From the NCBI GenBank assembly GCA_024636405.1, contig JAGXHC010000195.1, positions 1-12,324 on the forward strand: a stretch of 12,324 nt of DNA. Direction: 5' to 3'. The notes below the pieces were generated by a model that saw only the letters and a list, made by a program, of their open reading frames with translations, searched no databases and was not told the origin of the DNA. Every line of letters begins with the position of its first letter. Position 1 is the first letter of the stretch. Of the stretch, positions 5,802 to 12,324 are shown one piece after another. The DNA comes from Sulfitobacter sp. (lineage in GTDB: Bacteria > Pseudomonadota > Alphaproteobacteria > Rhodobacterales > Rhodobacteraceae). Position numbers and translations under genes: made by a program.

Positions 5802-7321
5802 AGGTGCGGCGCGTTCAGCCAGCCCGTTACGGGCTTTATCTTTTTGCGGCATTCTGGCTGTTGGTGATCCTTCCGCTAAGCGCGATGGCGGCACCCTATG
5901 CGGCCTATGTCATCGACGCCCGAAGCGGCGCGGTCCTGCACGAAGAAAACGCCAACACGCGACTGCACCCGGCATCCCTGACCAAGATGATGACGCTATA
6001 TATCGCCTTCGAGGCGATTCAGCGCGGTGAAATATCGCTCGATACCAAGGTCAAGATTTCACAAAACGCAGCGTCTGAACCACCCAGCAAATTGGGGCTG
6101 AAGCCGGGTCAGACCATCGCCCTGCGCTATCTGATCCGGGCTGCTGCCGTAAAGTCCGCCAACGATGCGGCAACCGCCATCGGCGAAGCCATCGAAGGCT
6201 CACAGGCTAAGTTCGCGCAGCGCATGAACCGCACGGCGACTGCGCTGGGAATGACGCGCACAACGTTCAAGAACATGCACGGGCTGACCGAAACCGGCCA
6301 TATGTCCACCGCCCATGACATGACAGTCCTGGGGCGGCATCTGCTGTACGACTATCCGCAATATTACAATCTGTTTTCGCGCATCACGGCTGACGCCGGG
6401 GTTCGGCAAGTGTCCCACACCAACCGCCGTTTTCTATCATCCTACAAGGGCGCGGACGGGATCAAGACAGGATATACCCGCGCTGCGGGTTTCAATCTGA
6501 CCGCGTCGGCCGAACGGGGCAATGAACGGATCATCGTCACGGTCTTTGGCGGCCAGACGACCGCTTCGCGCAATGCAAAGGTTGCGGAACTGATGGACAT
6601 GGGTTTCCGCCGCGCGCCCTCCGGATCGCCGATACGCAAACCCTCGACGCCAGTCTATGCCGATGTCGAAGACACGCCCAGCACGGTCCCCGGCTCCGTT
6701 GCCGGCGGAGCGGGCAAGACAATCCGTCTGGTCGGCGCGGTCACCACTTCCAAGCGTCCGCACCTGCGCCCAGTTGCCAGCACCGAAGTGGTCGTGGCCA
6801 CCGCTGCCGCACCAGAGGCAACCAGCGTGATATCGAACGCAGACATCACCGCAGCCTTGCAAGAAGCAGTCAGCACGCCGACACCCCCAAAGCCAGTCGA
6901 CGTCGCGCAAGCGGAGACGGTCACGCAAGCAGATACGGCAATCACGCTGGCCTCGGCCAACGTTTCCGCAAGACCCACGCAGCGTCCTGCAGACCTTGCG
7001 CCAGCCGAGCAGAAAGAAGCCGTCGTGCAGAAAGAAGCCGTCGTGCAGGAGATCGTGACGCGGGTTTCTACCTCTGGCGGGCGGCATTGGGGCGTGAACG
7101 TAGGGCGTTTTCCGAACCGCTACGAAGCTGAGAAAGTGCTGCTGAAAACCGCACTGGCCGAAATGTCCACGCTGGACGGCACCTTGCGCAAGGTGGTGCA
7201 GCGGCCACAGGGCTATGACGCGAATTTCCTTGGCATGACCCGCGAGACCGCCGATTTGGCCTGCCGCAGGCTTCAGGCGCGCAATGTCAGCTGCTTTATG
7301 GTCGGCCCGGCGGAGGGATGA
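5798..7321 (+). CDS. D-alanyl-D-alanine carboxypeptidase with SPOR domain
   Basis: A low-molecular-weight penicillin-binding protein (507 aa, peptidase family S11, DacA/DacC/DacF-like). It removes the terminal D-Ala of peptidoglycan pentapeptides in the periplasm and so limits cross-linking. A signal peptide covers residues 1-32 (basic start, hydrophobic 12-28, ending AMAA). Catalytic motifs are SLTK (60-63, nucleophile S60), SAN (120-122) and KTG (223-225). The catalytic domain ends near residue 270. A Pro/Ala/Thr/Val-rich, probably disordered linker runs from about 275 to 425 and contains an in-frame 6-residue tandem repeat. Residues 429-503 (WGVNVGRFPNRYEAE...) form a SPOR domain, which binds denuded septal glycan, so the enzyme is probably recruited to division sites. 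SPOR cysteines C489 and C499 could form a disulfide. There is no C-terminal amphipathic anchor like that of E. coli PBP5; the SPOR domain may replace it. The gene appears monocistronic. Confidence 0.95.
   Translation: MKVRRVQPARYGLYLFAAFWLLVILPLSAMAAPYAAYVIDARSGAVLHEENANTRLHPASLTKMMTLYIAFEAIQRGEISLDTKVKISQNAASEPPSKLGLKPGQTIALRYLIRAAAVKSANDAATAIGEAIEGSQAKFAQRMNRTATALGMTRTTFKNMHGLTETGHMSTAHDMTVLGRHLLYDYPQYYNLFSRITADAGVRQVSHTNRRFLSSYKGADGIKTGYTRAAGFNLTASAERGNERIIVTVFGGQTTASRNAKVAELMDMGFRRAPSGSPIRKPSTPVYADVEDTPSTVPGSVAGGAGKTIRLVGAVTTSKRPHLRPVASTEVVVATAAAPEATSVISNADITAALQEAVSTPTPPKPVDVAQAETVTQADTAITLASANVSARPTQRPADLAPAEQKEAVVQKEAVVQEIVTRVSTSGGRHWGVNVGRFPNRYEAEKVLLKTALAEMSTLDGTLRKVVQRPQGYDANFLGMTRETADLACRRLQARNVSCFMVGPAEG
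7010..7048 (+). repeat. 18-bp tandem repeat in dac linker
   Basis: Two perfect 18-bp units (7010-7027 and 7028-7045) plus CAG of a third encode QKEAVV-QKEAVV-Q within the disordered linker of the carboxypeptidase. The length is a multiple of three, so copy-number change would alter linker length without a frameshift. Confidence 0.9.
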
Positions 7322-7477
7322 AAATTACGCATCGCCGCCCTGTCACGTGCCGTATTGTGTTACGCAATCCGGCGCGCGGGTGCTTGGAGTTTGCCGGAAA
7401 CCCATAAGGGAAATCGGGGCAGACGCCACTTTTGAGGCTGATCCATCAATCCGCTGCCGCTTTTCGTGCCCACCCGG
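7322..7477. other. Convergent intergenic gap, dac / yejF
   Basis: These 156 bp separate the 3' ends of two convergent units. I find no stem with an adjacent T run on either strand, so neither gene has an obvious intrinsic terminator here. CACTTTTG at 7427-7434 is complementary to CAAAAGTG at 7493-7500 inside the end of yejF, but the 58-nt loop makes it weak evidence for anything. Confidence 0.5.
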
Positions 7478-9058
7478 TCAGGTCGTGGCTTGCAAAAGTG
7501 TCCGGGTATAGTCCGTTTTCGGATTGTCATACAGATCGTCTGCATCACCGTATTCCACAACGTCGCCGCGTTTCATCACCAGAACCTTGTGCGACATTGC
7601 CCGCACCACCTTCAGGTCATGGCTGATAAACAGGTATGCCAAGCCATACTTGACCTGCAAATCCCGCAGCAAATCCACGATCTGAACCTGCACCGTCATA
7701 TCAAGAGCGCTTGTCGGCTCATCCAGCACCAGAAGACGGGGCCGAAGCACCATCGCCCGCGCGATCGCGATCCGTTGGCGTTGCCCGCCAGAAAATTCAT
7801 GCGGATAGCGATCCATCGTCATCGGGTCCAGCCCGACTTCGACCATTACTTCATGCACAAGCGCGCGCGGGTCGCGACCGGGGTCGACTTTGTGAATGCT
7901 CAACCCCTCAGCAATGATCTGAAAACAGGTCATGCGCGGGCTGAGCGACCCGAAAGGATCCTGAAACACGATTTGCATGTCCTTGCGCAAACGCCGCAGT
8001 TCACGCGTAGACCAGCTGCGCACGTCCTGCCCCATGAAGGTAATCGCACCTTCGGATGCGATCAGACGCATGATCGCCAGCGCCAGCGTGGTTTTCCCCG
8101 ATCCGCTTTCGCCTACTATGCCCAGCGTTTCACCCGCCCGCACTGACAGCGTCGCATCGTTGACCGCCTTCACATGGCCCACCGTGCGGCGCAGCAGGCC
8201 CTTTTCAATCGGAAACCAAACCTTGAGGTGATCGGTACGGATGATCTCTTCTGCGCCTTCCGGTATCGGCGCAGGCGCCCCGGTGTTTTCGGCGCTGAGA
8301 AGCTTGATCGTGTAGGGATGCTGCGGGTTCTCAAAAATCTCCCGCGTCGACCCCTGCTCGACGATCTCGCCTTTTTGCATGACGCACACCCGGTCCGCGA
8401 TGCGCCGCACGATCCCCAGATCATGCGTGATGAACAGAAGGCCCATGCCTTCGGCGTCCTTGAGGTCCTTCAACAGGTCCAGAATCTGCGCCTGAATGGT
8501 CACGTCCAGCGCCGTTGTCGGCTCATCCGCGATCAGCACGTCAGGCTTGTTGGCCAGCGCCATCGCGATCATCACCCGCTGCCGTTGTCCGCCGGACAAC
8601 TGATGCGGATAGGCGCCCAGACGGCTTTCGGCATCGTTGATGCCAACCTTGTCCATCAATTCCAGTATCCGCACCCGCGCCTTGGCGCCGGTGAGCCCCT
8701 GATGCAGCGCCAGTGATTCCGCCAACTGCTTTTCAATGGTGTGCAGCGGGTTGAGCGATGTCATGGGCTCCTGAAAGATAAAGCTGATGTCGTTGCCACG
8801 CACCTTGCGCAGCAGCGCATCACCGGCACCGATCATCTGCTGCCCGTCATAGGTCACGGACCCCGACACTTCGGCGCTGTCCCCCAGCAGCGCCACAGTG
8901 GACAGCGCAGATACCGACTTGCCTGATCCGCTTTCGCCAACCAGCGCCACCGTTTCGCCACGCTCCACGGTGAAGCTGACGTTGCGCACGGCATGGGTGA
9001 CATTGCCATCCTGCCTGAACGATACATTCAGGCCTTTGACTTCCAGCAGTGCCGCCAT
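7478..9058 (-). CDS. yejF: Oligopeptide/microcin C ABC importer, fused double ATPase
   Basis: This is the ATPase of the YejABEF importer, with two nucleotide-binding domains in one 526-residue chain (E. coli YejF is about the same length). Domain 1 has Walker A GESGSGKS (41-48), signature LSGGQ (154-158), Walker B VLIADEP (174-180) and H212. Domain 2 has Walker A GESGSGKT (316-323), signature FSGGQ (422-426), Walker B LLVLDEP (442-448) and H480. Both sites keep all catalytic residues, so both should hydrolyse ATP. The sequence after each domain (for example ENPQHPYT at 243-250) is the oligopeptide-transporter type C-terminal extension. The ATG overlaps the yejE stop by one base (TGATG), indicating coupled translation. 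It is the last gene of the operon. DppDF/OppDF-type fusions are the close alternative, but synteny with yejABE settles it. Confidence 0.95.
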   Translation of the reverse strand: MAALLEVKGLNVSFRQDGNVTHAVRNVSFTVERGETVALVGESGSGKSVSALSTVALLGDSAEVSGSVTYDGQQMIGAGDALLRKVRGNDISFIFQEPMTSLNPLHTIEKQLAESLALHQGLTGAKARVRILELMDKVGINDAESRLGAYPHQLSGGQRQRVMIAMALANKPDVLIADEPTTALDVTIQAQILDLLKDLKDAEGMGLLFITHDLGIVRRIADRVCVMQKGEIVEQGSTREIFENPQHPYTIKLLSAENTGAPAPIPEGAEEIIRTDHLKVWFPIEKGLLRRTVGHVKAVNDATLSVRAGETLGIVGESGSGKTTLALAIMRLIASEGAITFMGQDVRSWSTRELRRLRKDMQIVFQDPFGSLSPRMTCFQIIAEGLSIHKVDPGRDPRALVHEVMVEVGLDPMTMDRYPHEFSGGQRQRIAIARAMVLRPRLLVLDEPTSALDMTVQVQIVDLLRDLQVKYGLAYLFISHDLKVVRAMSHKVLVMKRGDVVEYGDADDLYDNPKTDYTRTLLQATT

Positions 9059-10236
9059 CAGGAAAACGTCTTTCTGGGGTCAAAGGCATCTCGGATGCCC
9101 TCGAAGATGAACACCAGCAGCGACAGCATGATGGCGAAGGTGAAGAAGGCCGTGAACGCCAGCCACGGCGCCTGCAGGTTCTGCTTGGCCTGCAATGTCA
9201 ATTCTCCCAACGATGGCGCGGAGGATGGCAAACCGAAGCCTAGGAAATCAAGGATGGCCAAGGTGCTGATCGTGCCTGTGATGATGAAAGGCAGCATGGT
9301 CAGCGTTGCCACCATGGCGTTCGGCAGCATGTGCCGGAACATGATCGTAACATTGCCAACACCCAGGGCACGGGCGGCACGAACGTATTCAAGGTTACGC
9401 GCACGCAGGAATTCTGCACGCACAACACCCACCAACGATGTCCATGAGAATAAGGTCAGCAGAAACACCAGCAACCAGAAACTGCGCCCCAGAATTGCGA
9501 ACATGATGATGATCACATAAAGTGAGGGGGTGGAGGACCAGATTTCGATGATCCGCTGAAAGATCAGGTCTGTCCATCCACCGAAAAACCCCTGGACCGC
9601 CCCCGCAATAACCCCGATGACCGAGGCAAGCCCCGTTACAATCAGCGTAAACAGGATCGAAAGGCGAAACCCGTGGATCACCCGTGCCAGCACGTCGCGT
9701 TTGGTGCCGTCAGTACCCAGCCAGTTCTGCCGGTTCGGTGGCAGCGGCGCCGCACCGGGCCGGTCCACGGCCGTGTTAAACGAATAGGGGATCAACGGCC
9801 AAAGCGCCCAGCCCTCTTGGATCTTTTCACCGTCAACAATGCCGTCCTGCGCGTCGATATAGATTTCCTGGGGGTTGTCGAAACAGGCCTCCAGCCCGCC
9901 CGACTTAATCAGACAGGAGACTTCGGGATCGCGGTAAACCGCCTCGGTCTGGAAATCCCCGCCGAAATCGGTTTCGGGATAAAAATTGAAGATCGGCGTG
10001 AAATATTCACCGCGATACTGCACAAGGATCGGTTTGTCATTGGCAACAAATTCCGCGAACAGCGAAATGCCGAACAGCACCGCAAATATCCACAGCGACC
10101 ACAGCGCGCGGCGGTTGCGTTTGAAATTGCGCCAGCGGCGCTGGTTCAGCGGCGCCAGCCAGACGCGTGGCGCCTTGACCACCGGGGGCGGTGCATCTTG
10201 GCCGGGGAGGCGTTCGGGGATTGGATCAACCTGCAT
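9058..10236 (-). CDS. yejE: Peptide ABC importer permease YejE
   Basis: Inner-membrane permease of the YejABEF system, of the BPD-type DppC class. The 392 residues exceed E. coli YejE (341). About 28 extra residues precede the conserved LAPLNQRRWRNFKRNRR block, and there is an insertion in the first periplasmic loop (about 106-142) carrying C108 and C118. Transmembrane segments are visible at about 45-65, 191-214, 236-262, 306-332 and 360-380. The cytoplasmic EAA coupling motif is EYVRAARALGVGNVTIMFRH with LPN (283-306). The conserved NWLGTD (171-176), LDFLGFGLP (329-337), SLGELTLQAK (342-351) and C-terminal RDAFDPRK are diagnostic of the family. GGGAGG stands 7 nt before the ATG, and the gene starts 2 nt after yejB ends. 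Confidence 0.95.
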   Translation of the reverse strand: MQVDPIPERLPGQDAPPPVVKAPRVWLAPLNQRRWRNFKRNRRALWSLWIFAVLFGISLFAEFVANDKPILVQYRGEYFTPIFNFYPETDFGGDFQTEAVYRDPEVSCLIKSGGLEACFDNPQEIYIDAQDGIVDGEKIQEGWALWPLIPYSFNTAVDRPGAAPLPPNRQNWLGTDGTKRDVLARVIHGFRLSILFTLIVTGLASVIGVIAGAVQGFFGGWTDLIFQRIIEIWSSTPSLYVIIIMFAILGRSFWLLVFLLTLFSWTSLVGVVRAEFLRARNLEYVRAARALGVGNVTIMFRHMLPNAMVATLTMLPFIITGTISTLAILDFLGFGLPSSAPSLGELTLQAKQNLQAPWLAFTAFFTFAIMLSLLVFIFEGIRDAFDPRKTFS

Positions 10237-10238
10237 CC

Positions 10239-11327
10239 TCAGCCCTCCCGCCGTTCAAAATCAATGCGCGGATCGACCAGCACATACATCAGATCAGACA
10301 GGATACCGACGACCAGACCGATCAGCCCGAAAATGAACAATGTACCAAAGACAATCGGATAATCCCGCGCGACTGCCGCTTCTAACCCCAACCGGCCCAG
10401 ACCATCAAGGCTGAATATCGTCTCGATGATCAGCGACCCGCCGAAGAACACGCCGATGAATACCGCCGGAAAGCCCGCGATCACGATCAGCATTGCGTTG
10501 CGGAAAACATGGCCATAAAGCACACGGCGTTCAGAAAGCCCCTTGGCGCGGGCCGTCATGACATAGTGTTTCTTCACTTCATCCAGAAAGCTGTTTTTTG
10601 TCAGCAGGGTCAGCGTGGCAAAGGCGCTGATCGTGGAGGCCAGCACCGGCAGCGTGATATGCCAGAAATAATCCGCGACCTTTCCAAGGGTGCTCAGACT
10701 GTCCCAGTTGTCAGACGTGAGGCCGCGTAATGGGAAAATCTGCCAGTACGATCCGCCCGCAAACAGCACCAGCAACAGGATTGCGAACAAGAACCCCGGT
10801 ATCGCATAGGCCGCGATGATCGCGCCGGAGGTCCATGTGTCAAACCGCGATCCATCCCGCACCGCCTTGGCAATACCAAGCGGGATCGAGATGATATAGG
10901 CAATCAAGGTCGACCAAAGCCCCAGTGTAATCGACACCGGCAACTTTTCCTTGATCAAATCAATAACGGAAATCGACCGGAAATAGCTCTCTCCGAAATC
11001 GAACCGCATGTAATTCCACAGCATGTTGAAAAAGCGCTGCAAGGGTGGTTTGTCAAAGCCGAACTCCCGCTCTAGCTCTGCAATGAACTCCGGCGGCAAC
11101 CCACGCGCACCGATGTAGTTTTCGCTGCTTGTCGCCGCCGTGGCATTGCCCGCATCATTGCCACCCCCGGCAAAACCCTCGAATACATCGCCGCCGCCCT
11201 GAATGCGCGCAATCGCTTGTTCAACCGGTCCGCCCGGCACGAACTGCGCCAAGGCAAAGTTGATCAGCATTATTCCGAACAGCGTCGGAATGATCAGCAA
11301 CAGCCGCCGGAGAATATACGCGCCCAC
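10239..11327 (-). CDS. yejB: Peptide ABC importer permease YejB
   Basis: Partner inner-membrane permease (DppB class) that forms the translocation channel with YejE. The 362 residues nearly equal the 364 of E. coli YejB. The first transmembrane helix is [18 protein letters not shown] (7-24), followed by APGGP-like VPGGP (30-34), a glycine-rich periplasmic stretch (44-62), then [19 protein letters not shown] (76-94) and [12 protein letters not shown] (129-140). Further helices fall at about 135-155, 168-190, 222-242, 280-300 and 328-350. The EAA motif is [20 protein letters not shown] then RNAM (255-279), and the C-terminus LVDPRIDFE is characteristic. The start codon is GTG at 11327, 6 nt after the yejA stop with only a weak GAGA upstream, so expression probably depends on translation of yejA. 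Confidence 0.96.
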   Translation of the reverse strand: MGAYILRRLLLIIPTLFGIMLINFALAQFVPGGPVEQAIARIQGGGDVFEGFAGGGNDAGNATAATSSENYIGARGLPPEFIAELEREFGFDKPPLQRFFNMLWNYMRFDFGESYFRSISVIDLIKEKLPVSITLGLWSTLIAYIISIPLGIAKAVRDGSRFDTWTSGAIIAAYAIPGFLFAILLLVLFAGGSYWQIFPLRGLTSDNWDSLSTLGKVADYFWHITLPVLASTISAFATLTLLTKNSFLDEVKKHYVMTARAKGLSERRVLYGHVFRNAMLIVIAGFPAVFIGVFFGGSLIIETIFSLDGLGRLGLEAAVARDYPIVFGTLFIFGLIGLVVGILSDLMYVLVDPRIDFERREG

Positions 11328-11333
11328 GTTCAG

Positions 11334-12324
11334 TTATCTCAGCGCGCCGACGCTGCGCAGCTTTTCCGCCTTGTCGGCGTTGTACCACCAGAAATCAAGA
11401 TATCCCAACGCATAGGCCGGCTGCTTCTCGGGGTGCTCATACTGGTCATAATACGCCACCCAATAGCTGTCATTGTACCACGTCGGCACCATGAAGAATT
11501 CATGGCGCAGCGCGCGGTCCAGCGAGACCAGGCTTGCTGCTTCCTCTTCGGCGGTTTGGGCGTTCAGCGATTTCTCGACAATTGCGTCGATCAGCGGGCT
11601 AGCCAAGCCTGCCGGATTGAACAGCGAATAATCCGCTGCCTCTGACCCGTAATATTGCGCCAATCCCGTGCCAGTGCCCAGAAATGCTGCGTATTGGTCA
11701 TAGACCATATCGTAATCGCGGTCCCGTTCGCGCAGCGTGTATTGCGAGGAATCCACTTTTTCCAAGACTGCATCAATGCCCATCGCGTCCAGATTGGACA
11801 TAAAGCTTTCGATTACCGCGCTCAGCGTGGCCGAACCGGAAGAGTTCAGCAAAAACGTCAGCCGAAGCGCCTCGCCTTGTGCGTTGCGCCGCTTGCCATC
11901 GCTGCCGACGGCCCAACCTGCATCGTCCAGCAACTTCTTAGCGCGCCGCGCATTGCGCCGGTCCAACAGACGGCTGGCGTCAGAGATGTGCGGCAAACGC
12001 ACCTCTTGGGTCAACAACTCCGGCGGCACAATGTCACCCAGCGATTTCAGAAATTCCAGTTCAGCGCCTTCGGGCACGCCGGTCGCCATCAGCGGGGTAT
12101 CTTGGGTGAATGATGCGCGTGGCTTGAACAAACCGTATTGCAGCGACTCGTTGGTCCATTCGAAATTGAACCCCAACGCAACCGCCTCGCGCACGCGCTT
12201 GTCCTTCAAAACCTCGCGGCCAAGGTTGAAAACGATGCCCGACGGCGACGGTGGCGATCCGTCCGGCAACTCCGCCTTGACCACATAGCCATCTGCGACC
12301 TTGGGAAAGTCATATGCGCTGGCC
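11334..12324 (-). CDS. yejA: Peptide ABC importer periplasmic binding protein YejA, partial
   Basis: C-terminal part (about 330 residues) of the extracellular solute-binding protein (family 5) that delivers oligopeptides, and in E. coli microcin C, to YejBE in the periplasm. The reading frame stays open to the window edge: codons upstream of 12284 read ASAYDFPKVADGYV, which matches the family's central region, so the GTG at 12284 is not the start. Complete homologues have about 600 residues; the signal peptide and N-terminal lobe are outside. Visible markers are AELPDG, FNLGREVLKDKRVREAVALGFNFEWTN (split over about 25 residues), a DAGW lipobox-unrelated repeat region typical of these proteins (LLDDAGWAVGSDG), VDSSQYTLRERDRDYDMV, and the C-terminal VPTWYND...YALGYLDFWW. 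It is the first visible gene of yejABEF; the operon promoter is beyond the window. Confidence 0.93.
   Translation of the reverse strand, partial: ASAYDFPKVADGYVVKAELPDGSPPSPSGIVFNLGREVLKDKRVREAVALGFNFEWTNESLQYGLFKPRASFTQDTPLMATGVPEGAELEFLKSLGDIVPPELLTQEVRLPHISDASRLLDRRNARRAKKLLDDAGWAVGSDGKRRNAQGEALRLTFLLNSSGSATLSAVIESFMSNLDAMGIDAVLEKVDSSQYTLRERDRDYDMVYDQYAAFLGTGTGLAQYYGSEAADYSLFNPAGLASPLIDAIVEKSLNAQTAEEEAASLVSLDRALRHEFFMVPTWYNDSYWVAYYDQYEHPEKQPAYALGYLDFWWYNADKAEKLRSVGALR

Noticed and set aside
7427..7500. 8-bp inverted repeat CACTTTTG / CAAAAGTG as a terminator of yejF
   Set aside because: The loop is 58 nt, one arm is coding sequence, and no T run follows on either strand.
7466..8146. Plus-strand frame of 226 codons opposite yejF, and similar long frames opposite yejE and rsmC
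   Set aside because: These are antisense shadows of high-GC genes with complete ATPase, permease or methyltransferase motifs on the minus strand.
11334..12284. yejA beginning at the GTG at 12284
   Set aside because: The frame continues open to the window edge with family-like residues (YDFPKVADGYV), so the gene is truncated by the window and not short.

Overview
The window looks like chromosomal core sequence from a marine alphaproteobacterium of the Rhodobacterales, roseobacter-type. The evidence is moderately high GC, tight operons with overlapping starts and stops, an oxygen-dependent HemF with an FNR/FnrL-like box upstream, a clpS-rsmC-SDR cluster, and a YejE with a periplasmic insertion that I remember from relatives in this group. 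Genus is not resolvable by eye. I see no tRNA, rRNA, CRISPR array, insertion sequence or phage gene.

Layout. (1) 1-1500, plus strand: two tandem paralogous secreted FAS1 (fasciclin) proteins, each followed by its own strong intrinsic terminator, so each appears to be a separate transcription unit. They share a 10-bp upstream element. (2) 1510-4720, minus strand: clpS, an rsmC-family 16S rRNA methyltransferase, a short-chain dehydrogenase/reductase (SDR) whose catalytic lysine is replaced, then hemF. The first three are closely spaced; hemF sits after a 151-bp gap containing an FNR-like box and a possible terminator. (3) 4811-5518, plus strand: a HAD-superfamily phosphatase-like protein, divergent from clpS. 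(4) 5798-7321, plus strand: a periplasmic D-alanyl-D-alanine carboxypeptidase (low-molecular-weight PBP) with a C-terminal SPOR domain, preceded by inverted repeats and a five-codon mini-ORF that overlaps its start codon. (5) 7478-12324, minus strand: yejA (5' end beyond the window), yejB, yejE and yejF, a complete-looking oligopeptide/microcin C-type ABC importer operon with gaps of 6 and 2 nt and a 1-nt overlap.

How the genes work together. YejABEF imports peptides, with YejA as the periplasmic receptor, YejB/YejE as the channel and YejF as the double ATPase. The carboxypeptidase trims peptidoglycan stem peptides and its SPOR domain should bring it to the division septum. The clpS group combines N-degron proteolysis, ribosome modification and haem synthesis, all housekeeping functions. 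The FAS1 pair are exported proteins of unknown role.

I did not find a convincing new multi-gene system. The items most worth following up are the active-site-degenerate SDR, the FNR-like site at hemF, the duplicated FAS1 genes with a conserved cysteine pair, and the leader mini-ORF of the carboxypeptidase. All identities and motif matches were read by eye; no database search was run.
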